Source: Coleofasciculus sp. S288 (GTDB lineage: Bacteria; Cyanobacteriota; Cyanobacteriia; Cyanobacteriales; Coleofasciculaceae). Taken from it: 10,235 nt of DNA. Shown piece by piece: positions 5,433-10,235 of the stretch. The notes beneath the pieces were generated by a model. That model did not search any database. It was not told the origin of the DNA and saw nothing but the letters and a program-made list of their open reading frames with translations. How positions within the stretch are numbered: the stretch's first letter is position 1; each line of letters starts with the position of its first letter. Position numbers and translations under genes: made by a program. The DNA is taken from assembly GCA_020216575.1 (NCBI GenBank), contig JAIUYC010000059.1, positions 1 to 10,235 of the forward strand, written 5' to 3'.

Positions 5433-5467
5433 GGTGATAGGTGTTAGGTTGTAGGTTGTAGGGAATA
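5433..5467. repeat. Imperfect 7-bp tandem repeat (heptamer repeat)
   Basis: GGTGATA, GGTGTTA, GGTTGTA, GGTTGTA and GGGAATA follow head to tail directly after the stop of the 449-aa gene. Short heptamer repeats of this type are common in the intergenic DNA of filamentous cyanobacteria. The array separates two convergent genes. Confidence 0.7.
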
Positions 5468-5490
5468 AGAGGTGTTGGTTCGTGGTGATT

Positions 5491-6459
5491 TCAGGCTTTA
5501 TTATTACCACCTGATACCTTTGCAAAGGGTAGACTGACTAGCACTGCTCCTAAAGCCTCTGCTGCCGTACTGGTTAGCCTGTACACGACGACTACTGCTA
5601 GTACCAACGCCTGACTGAAGCGATCGCCAATCAACAATAACATTACACTCTCAAAGATTCCGATGCCAGCAGGGGGACCAGGAACCACAAAACCAATCAC
5701 CCAAGCGAGGCTAAACGCTCCCAGGATGGTGGGGAAGGTATCCAGAGGAGCGGGTGTAAACGCAAGAAAGCCAGCATGCATCCCCAGCCCGCGAATCACA
5801 ACAAAGGCTACCGTTGCTAGATAAGCGGGCAGAAGTGACGCTCGCAAACCAACGGCTTCTTCCGAGGGTATATCTGCCTTGCGCAGGTGGGTGAGCATGC
5901 TCAGCCCTTTATTAAGAACTCTTGGCTTCAACGCCAAAACGCCCAATGCAGCGACGACGGCTAAGGTGAGTCCATGAATTGGATTGAGACGTTGTCCCCT
6001 AAAAACGAACAACCCCATCCCCAGCACCGCAGCAACCACCGCAAGTTGCAAGGACTCAATCAGGATGCTGACTACGATAGTCCCTCGTCCAATGCCGACT
6101 TTATTCCCTGCTAAGATGCGCCCGTAGAAATGCCAAATCTTACCGGGCGTGTATTTGGCAATATTCGTTTGTAAATAGACTCGCACCGACCAAGGAGCGG
6201 ACACCTTTGCCCCTAAAGCGCGTAAAGCAGCTCCCCAAGCTATGCCATTACAGACATGACCTAAGAGAGTCAGTCCTGTAGATACAATCAGCCAACCTAT
6301 GCTCAACTTCCTTAAGTCAATGTCATCTAACTCCGACCAGCGATCGTAGAGCGTCCAGCCTAAAAATCCTAGGGTTACTACCATTACCCCTAGCTTGATC
6401 GATTGCTTAAAGGCAGGGATTTGCGTCAGAGCTTTCCAAGCGTTTATTAGTTGGCGCAT
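5491..6459 (-). CDS. LPG synthase TM / UPF0104-type integral membrane protein (322 aa)
   Basis: A polytopic inner-membrane protein resembling the transmembrane (flippase-like) domain of lysylphosphatidylglycerol synthase MprF (PF03706, UPF0104). About seven to eight hydrophobic spans are visible: near 21-38, 54-76, 127-152, 162-178, 210-235, 243-262, 265-278 and 283-311. Diagnostic signatures are KYTPGKIWH at 102-110 and GFVVPGPPAGIGIFE at 256-270. The catalytic GNAT-like aminoacyl-transfer domain of full MprF is absent, so lipid lysylation cannot be inferred. Stand-alone members are often proposed to move lipids or polyprenyl-linked sugars. In other cyanobacteria they can lie near glycosyltransferases, but none is here. 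The ATG (plus-strand CAT, 6457-6459) has only a weak GGTGAAAA upstream. It is single and convergent with the 449-aa gene. Confidence 0.83.
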   Translation of the reverse strand: MRQLINAWKALTQIPAFKQSIKLGVMVVTLGFLGWTLYDRWSELDDIDLRKLSIGWLIVSTGLTLLGHVCNGIAWGAALRALGAKVSAPWSVRVYLQTNIAKYTPGKIWHFYGRILAGNKVGIGRGTIVVSILIESLQLAVVAAVLGMGLFVFRGQRLNPIHGLTLAVVAALGVLALKPRVLNKGLSMLTHLRKADIPSEEAVGLRASLLPAYLATVAFVVIRGLGMHAGFLAFTPAPLDTFPTILGAFSLAWVIGFVVPGPPAGIGIFESVMLLLIGDRFSQALVLAVVVVYRLTSTAAEALGAVLVSLPFAKVSGGNNKA

Positions 6460-6910
6460 AAATTTTCACCAAAGCAGGCTGGATTAAAAATTAGTTATTC
6501 GCTTGGCTATTGCTAAGCGTGTTTTCAATAATCCTGGAGAAGTGGCTATATATATGAAACCATTGCCCGTCTCCGTTCTCCAAGACTCATCCTCAGCATC
6601 CTAGCCCTTCATTGCTTCATCTGCCAATAGATAGAGCATGACAGTTTTTCAAGGGCAACTGAATGTGACCTGAGCTAGATGTAACTAGTCCCTTTCCATC
6701 TCTATTGTTGATTAGCGTGACTGAAGGAGGAGCGCCATTACTCCCCTGCATTCTGGATAGGTTGTACTCGGCAGCTTTTGTTCCACAACTGCACTCTAGC
6801 CATTTTTTTTACTAGAAGCGTTGCCAAGCTGCTTCATTCTGATGCCTGGGACTATGGCTGGAATCTTTCAGACCTAAGAGTCAGCTTAAGTGAGCTGAAA
6901 GGAGCATTCT
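6460..6910. other. 451-bp divergent intergenic region
   Basis: The gap lies between the minus-strand membrane-protein gene and the first lipoprotein-like gene. It contains an 8-bp hairpin at 6500-6519 (CGCTTGGC-TATT-GCTAAGCG, one G-U pair in plus RNA) followed by TGTTTT, a TATATATAT run (about 6548-6556), an 8-T run in front of ACTAG (about 6804-6816) and a hairpin against the ribosome site at 6881-6898. A 32-codon GTG frame near 6717 has no ribosome site and no family features. No promoter could be chosen with confidence. Confidence 0.6.
6881..6904 (+). promoter_or_regulatory. Leader hairpin abutting the Shine-Dalgarno site
   Basis: TCAGCT (6881-6886) pairs with AGCTGA (6893-6898) around TAAGTG. 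AAAGGAG (6898-6904) follows at once and sits 6 nt before the GTG at 6911. The strong ribosome site decides the GTG start, and the stem, sharing base 6898, could tune its access. Confidence 0.55.
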
Positions 6911-7471
6911 GTGAAAAAGTTAACTGTTTTCTTTAAACAGCTACCACTACGCCAAATCTTAACCGTTTGTTTAGCAACAGTCGTCCTGTTCGTTAGCACG
7001 GCTTGTAACTCTGGGGATGTCCGAGGTGCACGCCCAGCTAATCCTCCCGTCCAAGCTGGAGGTGCTAATAATCCCTACAAGATGGGTGGTGATACTAACA
7101 CTAAGTATAAAGTCTCTCCCGATCCGAAGGTGAGTCGTGGAGCTGCTAACGCTGAGCGTAACCGAGCCGACTTACAAATTCTCTCGCACCAGCTAATTGC
7201 GGCAAGCAAAGACGAGGGACTGCTCTATCCTGCACAGATCCAAGGGGAACCAGCGGATGTGGAGAGAAATCTCCCGATCATCGACATGCAAGATTTTGAA
7301 AGCCCCGAACCAGGTGGACAAATTCAACGGCAGTCAGACGTTGGCGATCGCGTTGAAGACCGTTTAAGTACTGTCAAAGGCGCTTTTGAAAAGGCTGGAG
7401 AATTTATCAACGAGGGTGCAGAAGACGCTCTGGAGAGACACGAAGCATTACCGAAACCAGGATTGCGTTAA
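6911..7471 (+). CDS. Lipoprotein-like exported protein, first of a tandem pair (186 aa)
   Basis: The N-terminus MKKLTVFFKQLPLRQILTVC continues through a hydrophobic stretch to FVSTAC, a lipobox-like end with Cys at residue 32. Ser, not Leu or Val, sits at -3, so lipidation is likely but not certain. The mature part is hydrophilic, with NPPVQAGGANNPYKMGGD near 44-61 and YKVSPDPKV. Its last 40 residues (VGDRVEDRLSTVKGAFEKAG then EFINEGAEDALERHE) are amphipathic helix. I associate the pattern of an ILTV..VVLFVSTACN signal followed by a NPYKMGG motif with a cyanobacterial lipoprotein family of unknown function, possibly DUF6658; the DUF number is from memory. Start is GTG with a strong AAAGGAG. 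The downstream gene at 7619 is a paralogue in its first about 75 residues. Presumed location is the periplasmic face of the plasma or thylakoid membrane. Confidence 0.8.
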   Translation: MKKLTVFFKQLPLRQILTVCLATVVLFVSTACNSGDVRGARPANPPVQAGGANNPYKMGGDTNTKYKVSPDPKVSRGAANAERNRADLQILSHQLIAASKDEGLLYPAQIQGEPADVERNLPIIDMQDFESPEPGGQIQRQSDVGDRVEDRLSTVKGAFEKAGEFINEGAEDALERHEALPKPGLR

Positions 7472-7495
7472 TGGGGTAAGGGGAATCTAGCCCCA
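7472..7495 (+). terminator. GC-rich hairpin after the first lipoprotein-like gene
   Basis: TGGGG (7472-7476) can pair with CCCCA (7491-7495), or GGGG (7480-7483) with CCCC (7491-7494). The two folds exclude each other. No T-run follows, so it is a pause or processing structure more than a clean terminator. Confidence 0.3.
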
Positions 7496-7512
7496 ACTTA
7501 TGCATTTGGCGA

Positions 7513-7546
7513 GAATTGAAACGTCAATGCATTAGGTTTTCAATTC
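7513..7546 (+). promoter_or_regulatory. 9-bp perfect inverted repeat between the lipoprotein-like genes
   Basis: GAATTGAAA (7513-7521) and TTTCAATTC (7538-7546) are exact inverted copies around a 16-nt centre that itself contains the palindrome AATGCATT (7526-7533). It lies 72 bp before the second gene and may be an operator or a leader stem. Confidence 0.45.
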
Positions 7547-7618
7547 ATCAAAAAATTGGATTTTTGGTTAAAGCCATTGGTCAATGAATTGTCACTCAGA
7601 AAAAATCGGAGGAACTGT

Positions 7619-8251
7619 ATGAACAGACTAATTACTTGGGTGAAAAGTATCCGCCTGGATCGAATCTTAACCGTCTTTTTTTTTTGTTTTCTGCTGTTTG
7701 TAACTACAGCGTGTAGTGGCAAGGTATCAGCAAAGACTGCTGATGGAGTAAGGACAGCCGATCAAATCCGTCAGGAAGTTCCTGAAGGTGCTGTCACTTC
7801 TCCCTACAAAGGCGGAATGAACGACTACAGTGATGTCGATCCTAGACAAAGCACCTCAGCAGCAGAAGCAAAGGCTAAAGGCTTGTTAGACAAGACTGAG
7901 AGGAACCTAGAGAAGAGGGTTGACAGTCGTGAGCAATATGTCGAAAATTACCGGGAAGGCGCACCTCTGGGTGAAAGGGTGCGGCGGCTTGGTGAAAATG
8001 TAGGCGAGGCCGCTGAGAATGTGAGGAAAGAGGCAGCTAAAGGAGCTCAGGAAAACGCTCAAAATGCTAAGCAGGCTGCTAACAGAACTGCCGATGCAGC
8101 TCAATCTAAGGTCAAGAGTGATATTGAGACGACGAAGCAAGCTGCTCAGGACGCGGGTGATACAGTCAAGTCAAAAGTCAACAGAGATATCAGCAGAACT
8201 CAGCGGGCTTTAGACGACGCCGCTGACAAAGCTGCTGACGCGCTCGATTAG
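7619..8251 (+). CDS. Lipoprotein-like exported protein with LEA-like 11-mer helix (210 aa)
   Basis: ATG 7619 follows GGAGG (7608-7612) at a 6-nt spacing, which decides the start over an in-frame ATG at 7556. The signal region MNRLITWVKSIRLDRILTVF runs to FVTTAC with Cys 32, the same position as in the upstream gene; Thr at -3 again makes the lipobox non-canonical. SPYKGGMNDYSDVDPRQS (61-78) echoes NPYKMGGD and DPKV of the paralogue. From about residue 130 to 206 the chain is Ala/Lys/Asp/Glu/Gln-rich and falls into seven 11-residue units: EAAENVRKEAA, KGAQENAQNAK, QAANRTADAAQ, SKVKSDIETTK, QAAQDAGDTVK, SKVNRDISRTQ and RALDDAADKAA. This is the group-3 LEA / apolipoprotein pattern of a long amphipathic helix. 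Inferred role: membrane-surface or desiccation/cold-stress protection in the periplasm; the function is unproven. Confidence 0.8.
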   Translation: MNRLITWVKSIRLDRILTVFFFCFLLFVTTACSGKVSAKTADGVRTADQIRQEVPEGAVTSPYKGGMNDYSDVDPRQSTSAAEAKAKGLLDKTERNLEKRVDSREQYVENYREGAPLGERVRRLGENVGEAAENVRKEAAKGAQENAQNAKQAANRTADAAQSKVKSDIETTKQAAQDAGDTVKSKVNRDISRTQRALDDAADKAADALD

Positions 8252-8275
8252 CGATTAGCAGCAAAGCGATTTGAC

Positions 8276-8302
8276 CATCCCATCCCCTTCAGGGGTGGGA
8301 TG
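8276..8302 (+). terminator. Strong hairpin after the second lipoprotein-like gene
   Basis: CATCCCA (8276-8282) plus CCCC (8284-8287) pairs with GGGG (8292-8295) plus TGGGATG (8296-8302), an 11-bp stem with one bulged T and a TTCA loop. Only TTAGTTTAG follows, so the U-tract is poor. It begins 24 bp after the stop and probably ends the lipoprotein-pair transcript. Confidence 0.55.
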
Positions 8303-8376
8303 TTAGTTTAGGGATTAAATCCGTAGGCTTTCCCGATTCTTGATGAAGCTTACTGATAAAGAACAAAGGGAAGAGG

Positions 8377-8403
8377 TTTTCAGCCCCTTTAGGGGCGAGA
8401 AAA
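8377..8403. repeat. Hairpin upstream of the alpha/beta hydrolase
   Basis: TTTTC (8377-8381) and GCCCC (8383-8387) pair with GGGGC (8392-8396) and GAAAA (8399-8403) around TTTA, with a small internal loop. The TTTA-type loop and C4/G4 core echo the hairpin at 8276-8302. Confidence 0.45.
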
Positions 8404-8411
8404 TGTCTAAG

Positions 8412-8456
8412 TCCCACTAACTCAACTCCGATTTACCCTTTGGGTTGAGTTTGGGA
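8412..8456 (+). promoter_or_regulatory. Long leader hairpin just before the alpha/beta hydrolase
   Basis: AACTCAAC (8419-8426) pairs exactly with GTTGAGTT (8444-8451). TCCC (8412-8415) and GGGA (8453-8456) extend it outside a small bulge. It ends 33 nt before the ATG at 8490 and abuts GAAGGAGAG (8455-8463), so it may affect translation. Confidence 0.45.
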
Positions 8457-8489
8457 AGGAGAGAAAACCTTTCCCGGTACAATGAAAAT

Positions 8490-9425
8490 ATGGCAATTAT
8501 TGATATTCTGGGAGTTCCCCACGCCTACGAATTAACATCTCCTACTGGGTCATCCTCCCCTGTCCTTGTTTTCATCCACGGGTGGCTTTTAAGCCGCAAC
8601 TACTGGCAACCTCTGATTGAGAGGTTAGCACCAGATTATCAGTGTCTATCCTATGACCTTCGGGGATTCGGGGATTCCCAACCCCAAGTCGATCAAGCTC
8701 AGCAAACCCAATTGAACCTCGCTTCTGCATTACTAGACGCTGACGTAGCTGAGCTATTGACTTCCAGATATACCCTGGCTGCTTACGCGAAAGATTTGGG
8801 CGTCTTGCTCGCACAGCTAGGAATAGACCGTGCTTGGCTGATCGGTCACTCCCTAGGTGGTAGTATTGCCCTTTGGGGGGCATCCCTGCTGAGCGATCGC
8901 GTGGAAGGAGTCATCTGTCTCAATGCTGGAGGAGGGATTTATCTTAAAGAAGAATTTGAGCGCTTTCGGGGTGTTGGTCAGCGATTGGTAGCACGACGCC
9001 CCCGTTGGCTGAATTACATTCCTCTGATTGACCTGTTGTTTGCGCGAGCGATGGTGGCGCGTCCTTTAGAACGTCGATGGGGGCGTCAACGGCTAATTGA
9101 CTTCATTGCTGCTGACTCTGAAGCGGCACTAGGGACATTACTAGACTCTACGACAGAAGCTGAGGTTAACCGCTTACCTCAGGTGGTGTCAAAGCTTCAG
9201 CAGCCAGTGTATTTCGTTGCCGGTGTCAAGGATACGGTGATGGAACCGAAGTATGTGCGCCATCTCGCCAGCTTTCACAATCTATTTGGAGAGTGTGGGG
9301 ATAATGTGATTGAAATTCCTGGCTGTGGACACATGGTAATGGTAGAGTGTCCAGACGCTGTCAATACTCACATCCGTCAGATTCTTGTCGATTGCCAGGA
9401 GCATAGTTGGTTACAGAAAAGGTAA
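8490..9425 (+). CDS. Alpha/beta hydrolase (311 aa)
   Basis: A soluble alpha/beta-fold hydrolase with a complete catalytic set. From the ATG at 8490: oxyanion motif FIHGWLLSR with HG at 30-31, YDLRGFGDS near 55, nucleophile elbow GHSLGG with Ser 121, acid Asp 248 in AGVKDTVME, and His 281 in GCGHMVMVE. Residues about 155-225 form the lid. No signal peptide is present, so it acts in the cytosol. The start MAIIDILGVPHAYEL agrees with the family N-terminus as I recall it. A TTG at 8445 is in frame but lies inside the leader hairpin; GGAGAG at 8458-8463 is 26 nt from the ATG, too far to be ideal. A 23-residue polar segment (67-90, rich in Gln/Asp/Leu/Ala) between the DLRGFGDS strand and the next helix looks like an insertion. 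Substrate unknown; esterase or C-C hydrolase are both possible. Confidence 0.88.
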   Translation: MAIIDILGVPHAYELTSPTGSSSPVLVFIHGWLLSRNYWQPLIERLAPDYQCLSYDLRGFGDSQPQVDQAQQTQLNLASALLDADVAELLTSRYTLAAYAKDLGVLLAQLGIDRAWLIGHSLGGSIALWGASLLSDRVEGVICLNAGGGIYLKEEFERFRGVGQRLVARRPRWLNYIPLIDLLFARAMVARPLERRWGRQRLIDFIAADSEAALGTLLDSTTEAEVNRLPQVVSKLQQPVYFVAGVKDTVMEPKYVRHLASFHNLFGECGDNVIEIPGCGHMVMVECPDAVNTHIRQILVDCQEHSWLQKR

Positions 9426-9726
9426 CCGCCCCGTTTTGAGAGATTAATGCAGGCATATTAGCAGCAATTGCCATCTTTGAGCCGAAATCAGTTTAGGAAG
9501 TGCTCAATTTATAGCAAAAGACAGAGGGCTCCAAGGCAGAAGGGAAGAGATTGACTGGTCAAGGTTTCAGTATTTGGCGAGAGTCAAGAGTCGCGTTGGC
9601 GACTGCTATACCTTCTTGGACTCGCTGACTTTGCTGTTCGTTAAGTTAGGCAACAGTCACGTCAATCCTTCTGCTCTACCTACATTAAGGATGAAGATGA
9701 AGGTAATTCTTGCATTTGGCTGAGCA
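9426..9726. other. Intergenic region between the hydrolase and the RnfD-like gene
   Basis: This 301-bp gap contains a nested hairpin at 9577-9625 and no credible coding frame. AGGATGAAGATGAAGG (9688-9703) is purine-rich but is more than 20 nt from the next ATG. No promoter was clear. Confidence 0.55.
9577..9625. repeat. Nested inverted repeat
   Basis: AGTCGC (9589-9594) and GCGACT (9599-9604) form a perfect 6-bp stem with a GTTG loop. Outside it, GCGAG (9577-9581) and CTCGC (9621-9625) form a second arm, with AAGA (9586-9589) opposite TCTT (9614-9617) nearby. It may be a terminator-like fold for the hydrolase or a repeat remnant. Confidence 0.4.
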
Positions 9727-10235
9727 ATGCTGCGACAAGACCCTAGAGACTATCAAATCCTGTTTCTCTCGCTCTTTCTCGTTTTGGGTATCGGGACAAG
9801 GGACTGGACTCTACGATTTGATTTAATTTTAGTTGTCATGGTGACCTGTCTGCTAACGCAGTGGGCAGTCGTATCTCTTTTGCAAAATCTAATCGAAAAA
9901 CTTCTTGACTTTCCGCTCAAAAAACAGAATTGCTCGGATGAAGTGGACTCTAGTTTAGTCAGTTTCTCCAAAATGGCTTCCCTCAAGAGTGCGCTGATTA
10001 CGGGCTTAAGTTTGAGTCTTCTGTTGCGGGCTGACCATTACGCCACAATGCTTTTAGCAGGTTCCCTAGCTATTCTAAGTAAATTTCTGTTACAAGTTGA
10101 GCGCAAGCATTTTTTTAATCCAGCAAATTTCGGTATTATTGCTGCTCTCATCTTGACGAGTGACGCTTGGGTTTCTCCAGGTCAATGGGGGGATGATGGC
10201 TGGTATGCGCTGTTATTTGCAGGTAGCGGTGGCAT
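9727..10235 (+). CDS. RnfD/NqrB-type membrane protein, N-terminal 169 residues (3' cut by window)
   Basis: An in-frame TGA at 9721-9723 lies just before the ATG at 9727, and the frame then stays open to the window end. The product begins MLRQDPRDYQILFLSLFLVL and contains RADHYATMLLAGSLAILSKF (101-120) and HFFNPANFGIIAALILTSDA (128-147), followed by WVSPGQWG. I recognise the NQR2/RnfD/RnfE family (PF03116). The spans visible are near 10-24, 32-54, 85-101, 104-122, 133-149 and 158 onward. In Rnf/Nqr complexes this subunit carries covalent flavin and takes part in electron transfer coupled to ion movement; the flavin-site region would lie beyond the window. Cyanobacterial homologues are often isolated and their partner is unknown. 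A hydrophilic loop at about 54-84 seems long. No ribosome site is seen within 15 nt. Confidence 0.82.
   Translation, partial: MLRQDPRDYQILFLSLFLVLGIGTRDWTLRFDLILVVMVTCLLTQWAVVSLLQNLIEKLLDFPLKKQNCSDEVDSSLVSFSKMASLKSALITGLSLSLLLRADHYATMLLAGSLAILSKFLLQVERKHFFNPANFGIIAALILTSDAWVSPGQWGDDGWYALLFAGSGG

Noticed and set aside
8572..8883. Minus-strand 103-codon frame
   Set aside because: Antisense to the alpha/beta hydrolase over its conserved nucleophile region; no features of its own.
7504..9582. Shared 11-mer ATTTGGCGAGA at 7504 and 9572
   Set aside because: Several 11-mer matches are expected by chance in a 10-kb window, and the flanks differ.
9753..9986. Minus-strand 77-codon frame
   Set aside because: Antisense to the RnfD-like gene, whose plus-strand frame has strong family motifs and runs to the window end.

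Overview
The window looks like chromosomal DNA from a filamentous-type cyanobacterium. The cyanobacterial palindrome GCGATCGC (HIP1) occurs seven times in 10.2 kb (starts 74, 128, 1105, 2720, 5620, 7344, 8893). Several products belong to cyanobacterial families: a Tab2/Atab2 RNA-binding protein, a Nif11-type peptide, a cyanobacterial M48 peptidase and an RnfD-like membrane protein. Family names rest on recalled sequence patterns, not on a database search.

Layout. 1-498 is the C-terminal part of a Tab2-family gene that starts outside the window. In the same frame after its stop lies a glutathione S-transferase C-terminal remnant with no start (about 547-699). The remnant runs into a 165-bp MITE-like element (697-861) that has 14-bp terminal inverted repeats and two 28-bp tandem units. 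Two hairpin terminators (889-920, 979-1009) close this block. On the minus strand, 1308-1027 encodes a 93-residue Nif11-type leader peptide with a double-Gly site and a 17-residue tail. Its long upstream region carries a candidate promoter overlapped by three CCTGAATT boxes. Plus-strand genes follow: a HAD hydrolase (1780-2589), an M48 metallopeptidase (2836-3810) and a 449-residue protein of unknown function (4082-5431). The last converges on a minus-strand integral membrane protein of the LPG synthase/UPF0104 type (6459-5491). After a 451-bp gap come two tandem paralogous lipoprotein-like secreted proteins (6911-7471, 7619-8251). The second ends in an 11-residue-periodic, LEA-like helix. A run of three strong hairpins (8276-8456) leads into an alpha/beta hydrolase (8490-9425). 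The window ends inside an RnfD/NqrB-type gene (9727 onward).

How the genes relate. Most are separated by 130-450 bp with their own leaders, so the region reads as single-gene units, not one pathway operon. The clearest functional pairing is the two lipoprotein-like genes. They share a signal region, a signal Cys at residue 32 and a short post-signal motif. I see no CRISPR array, tRNA, rRNA, intact transposase, toxin-antitoxin pair or recognisable defence operon. The best candidates for something undescribed are the orphan Nif11 peptide with its repeat-decorated promoter, the lipoprotein pair, the 449-residue protein, and a possible very short RNA ending at 1009.
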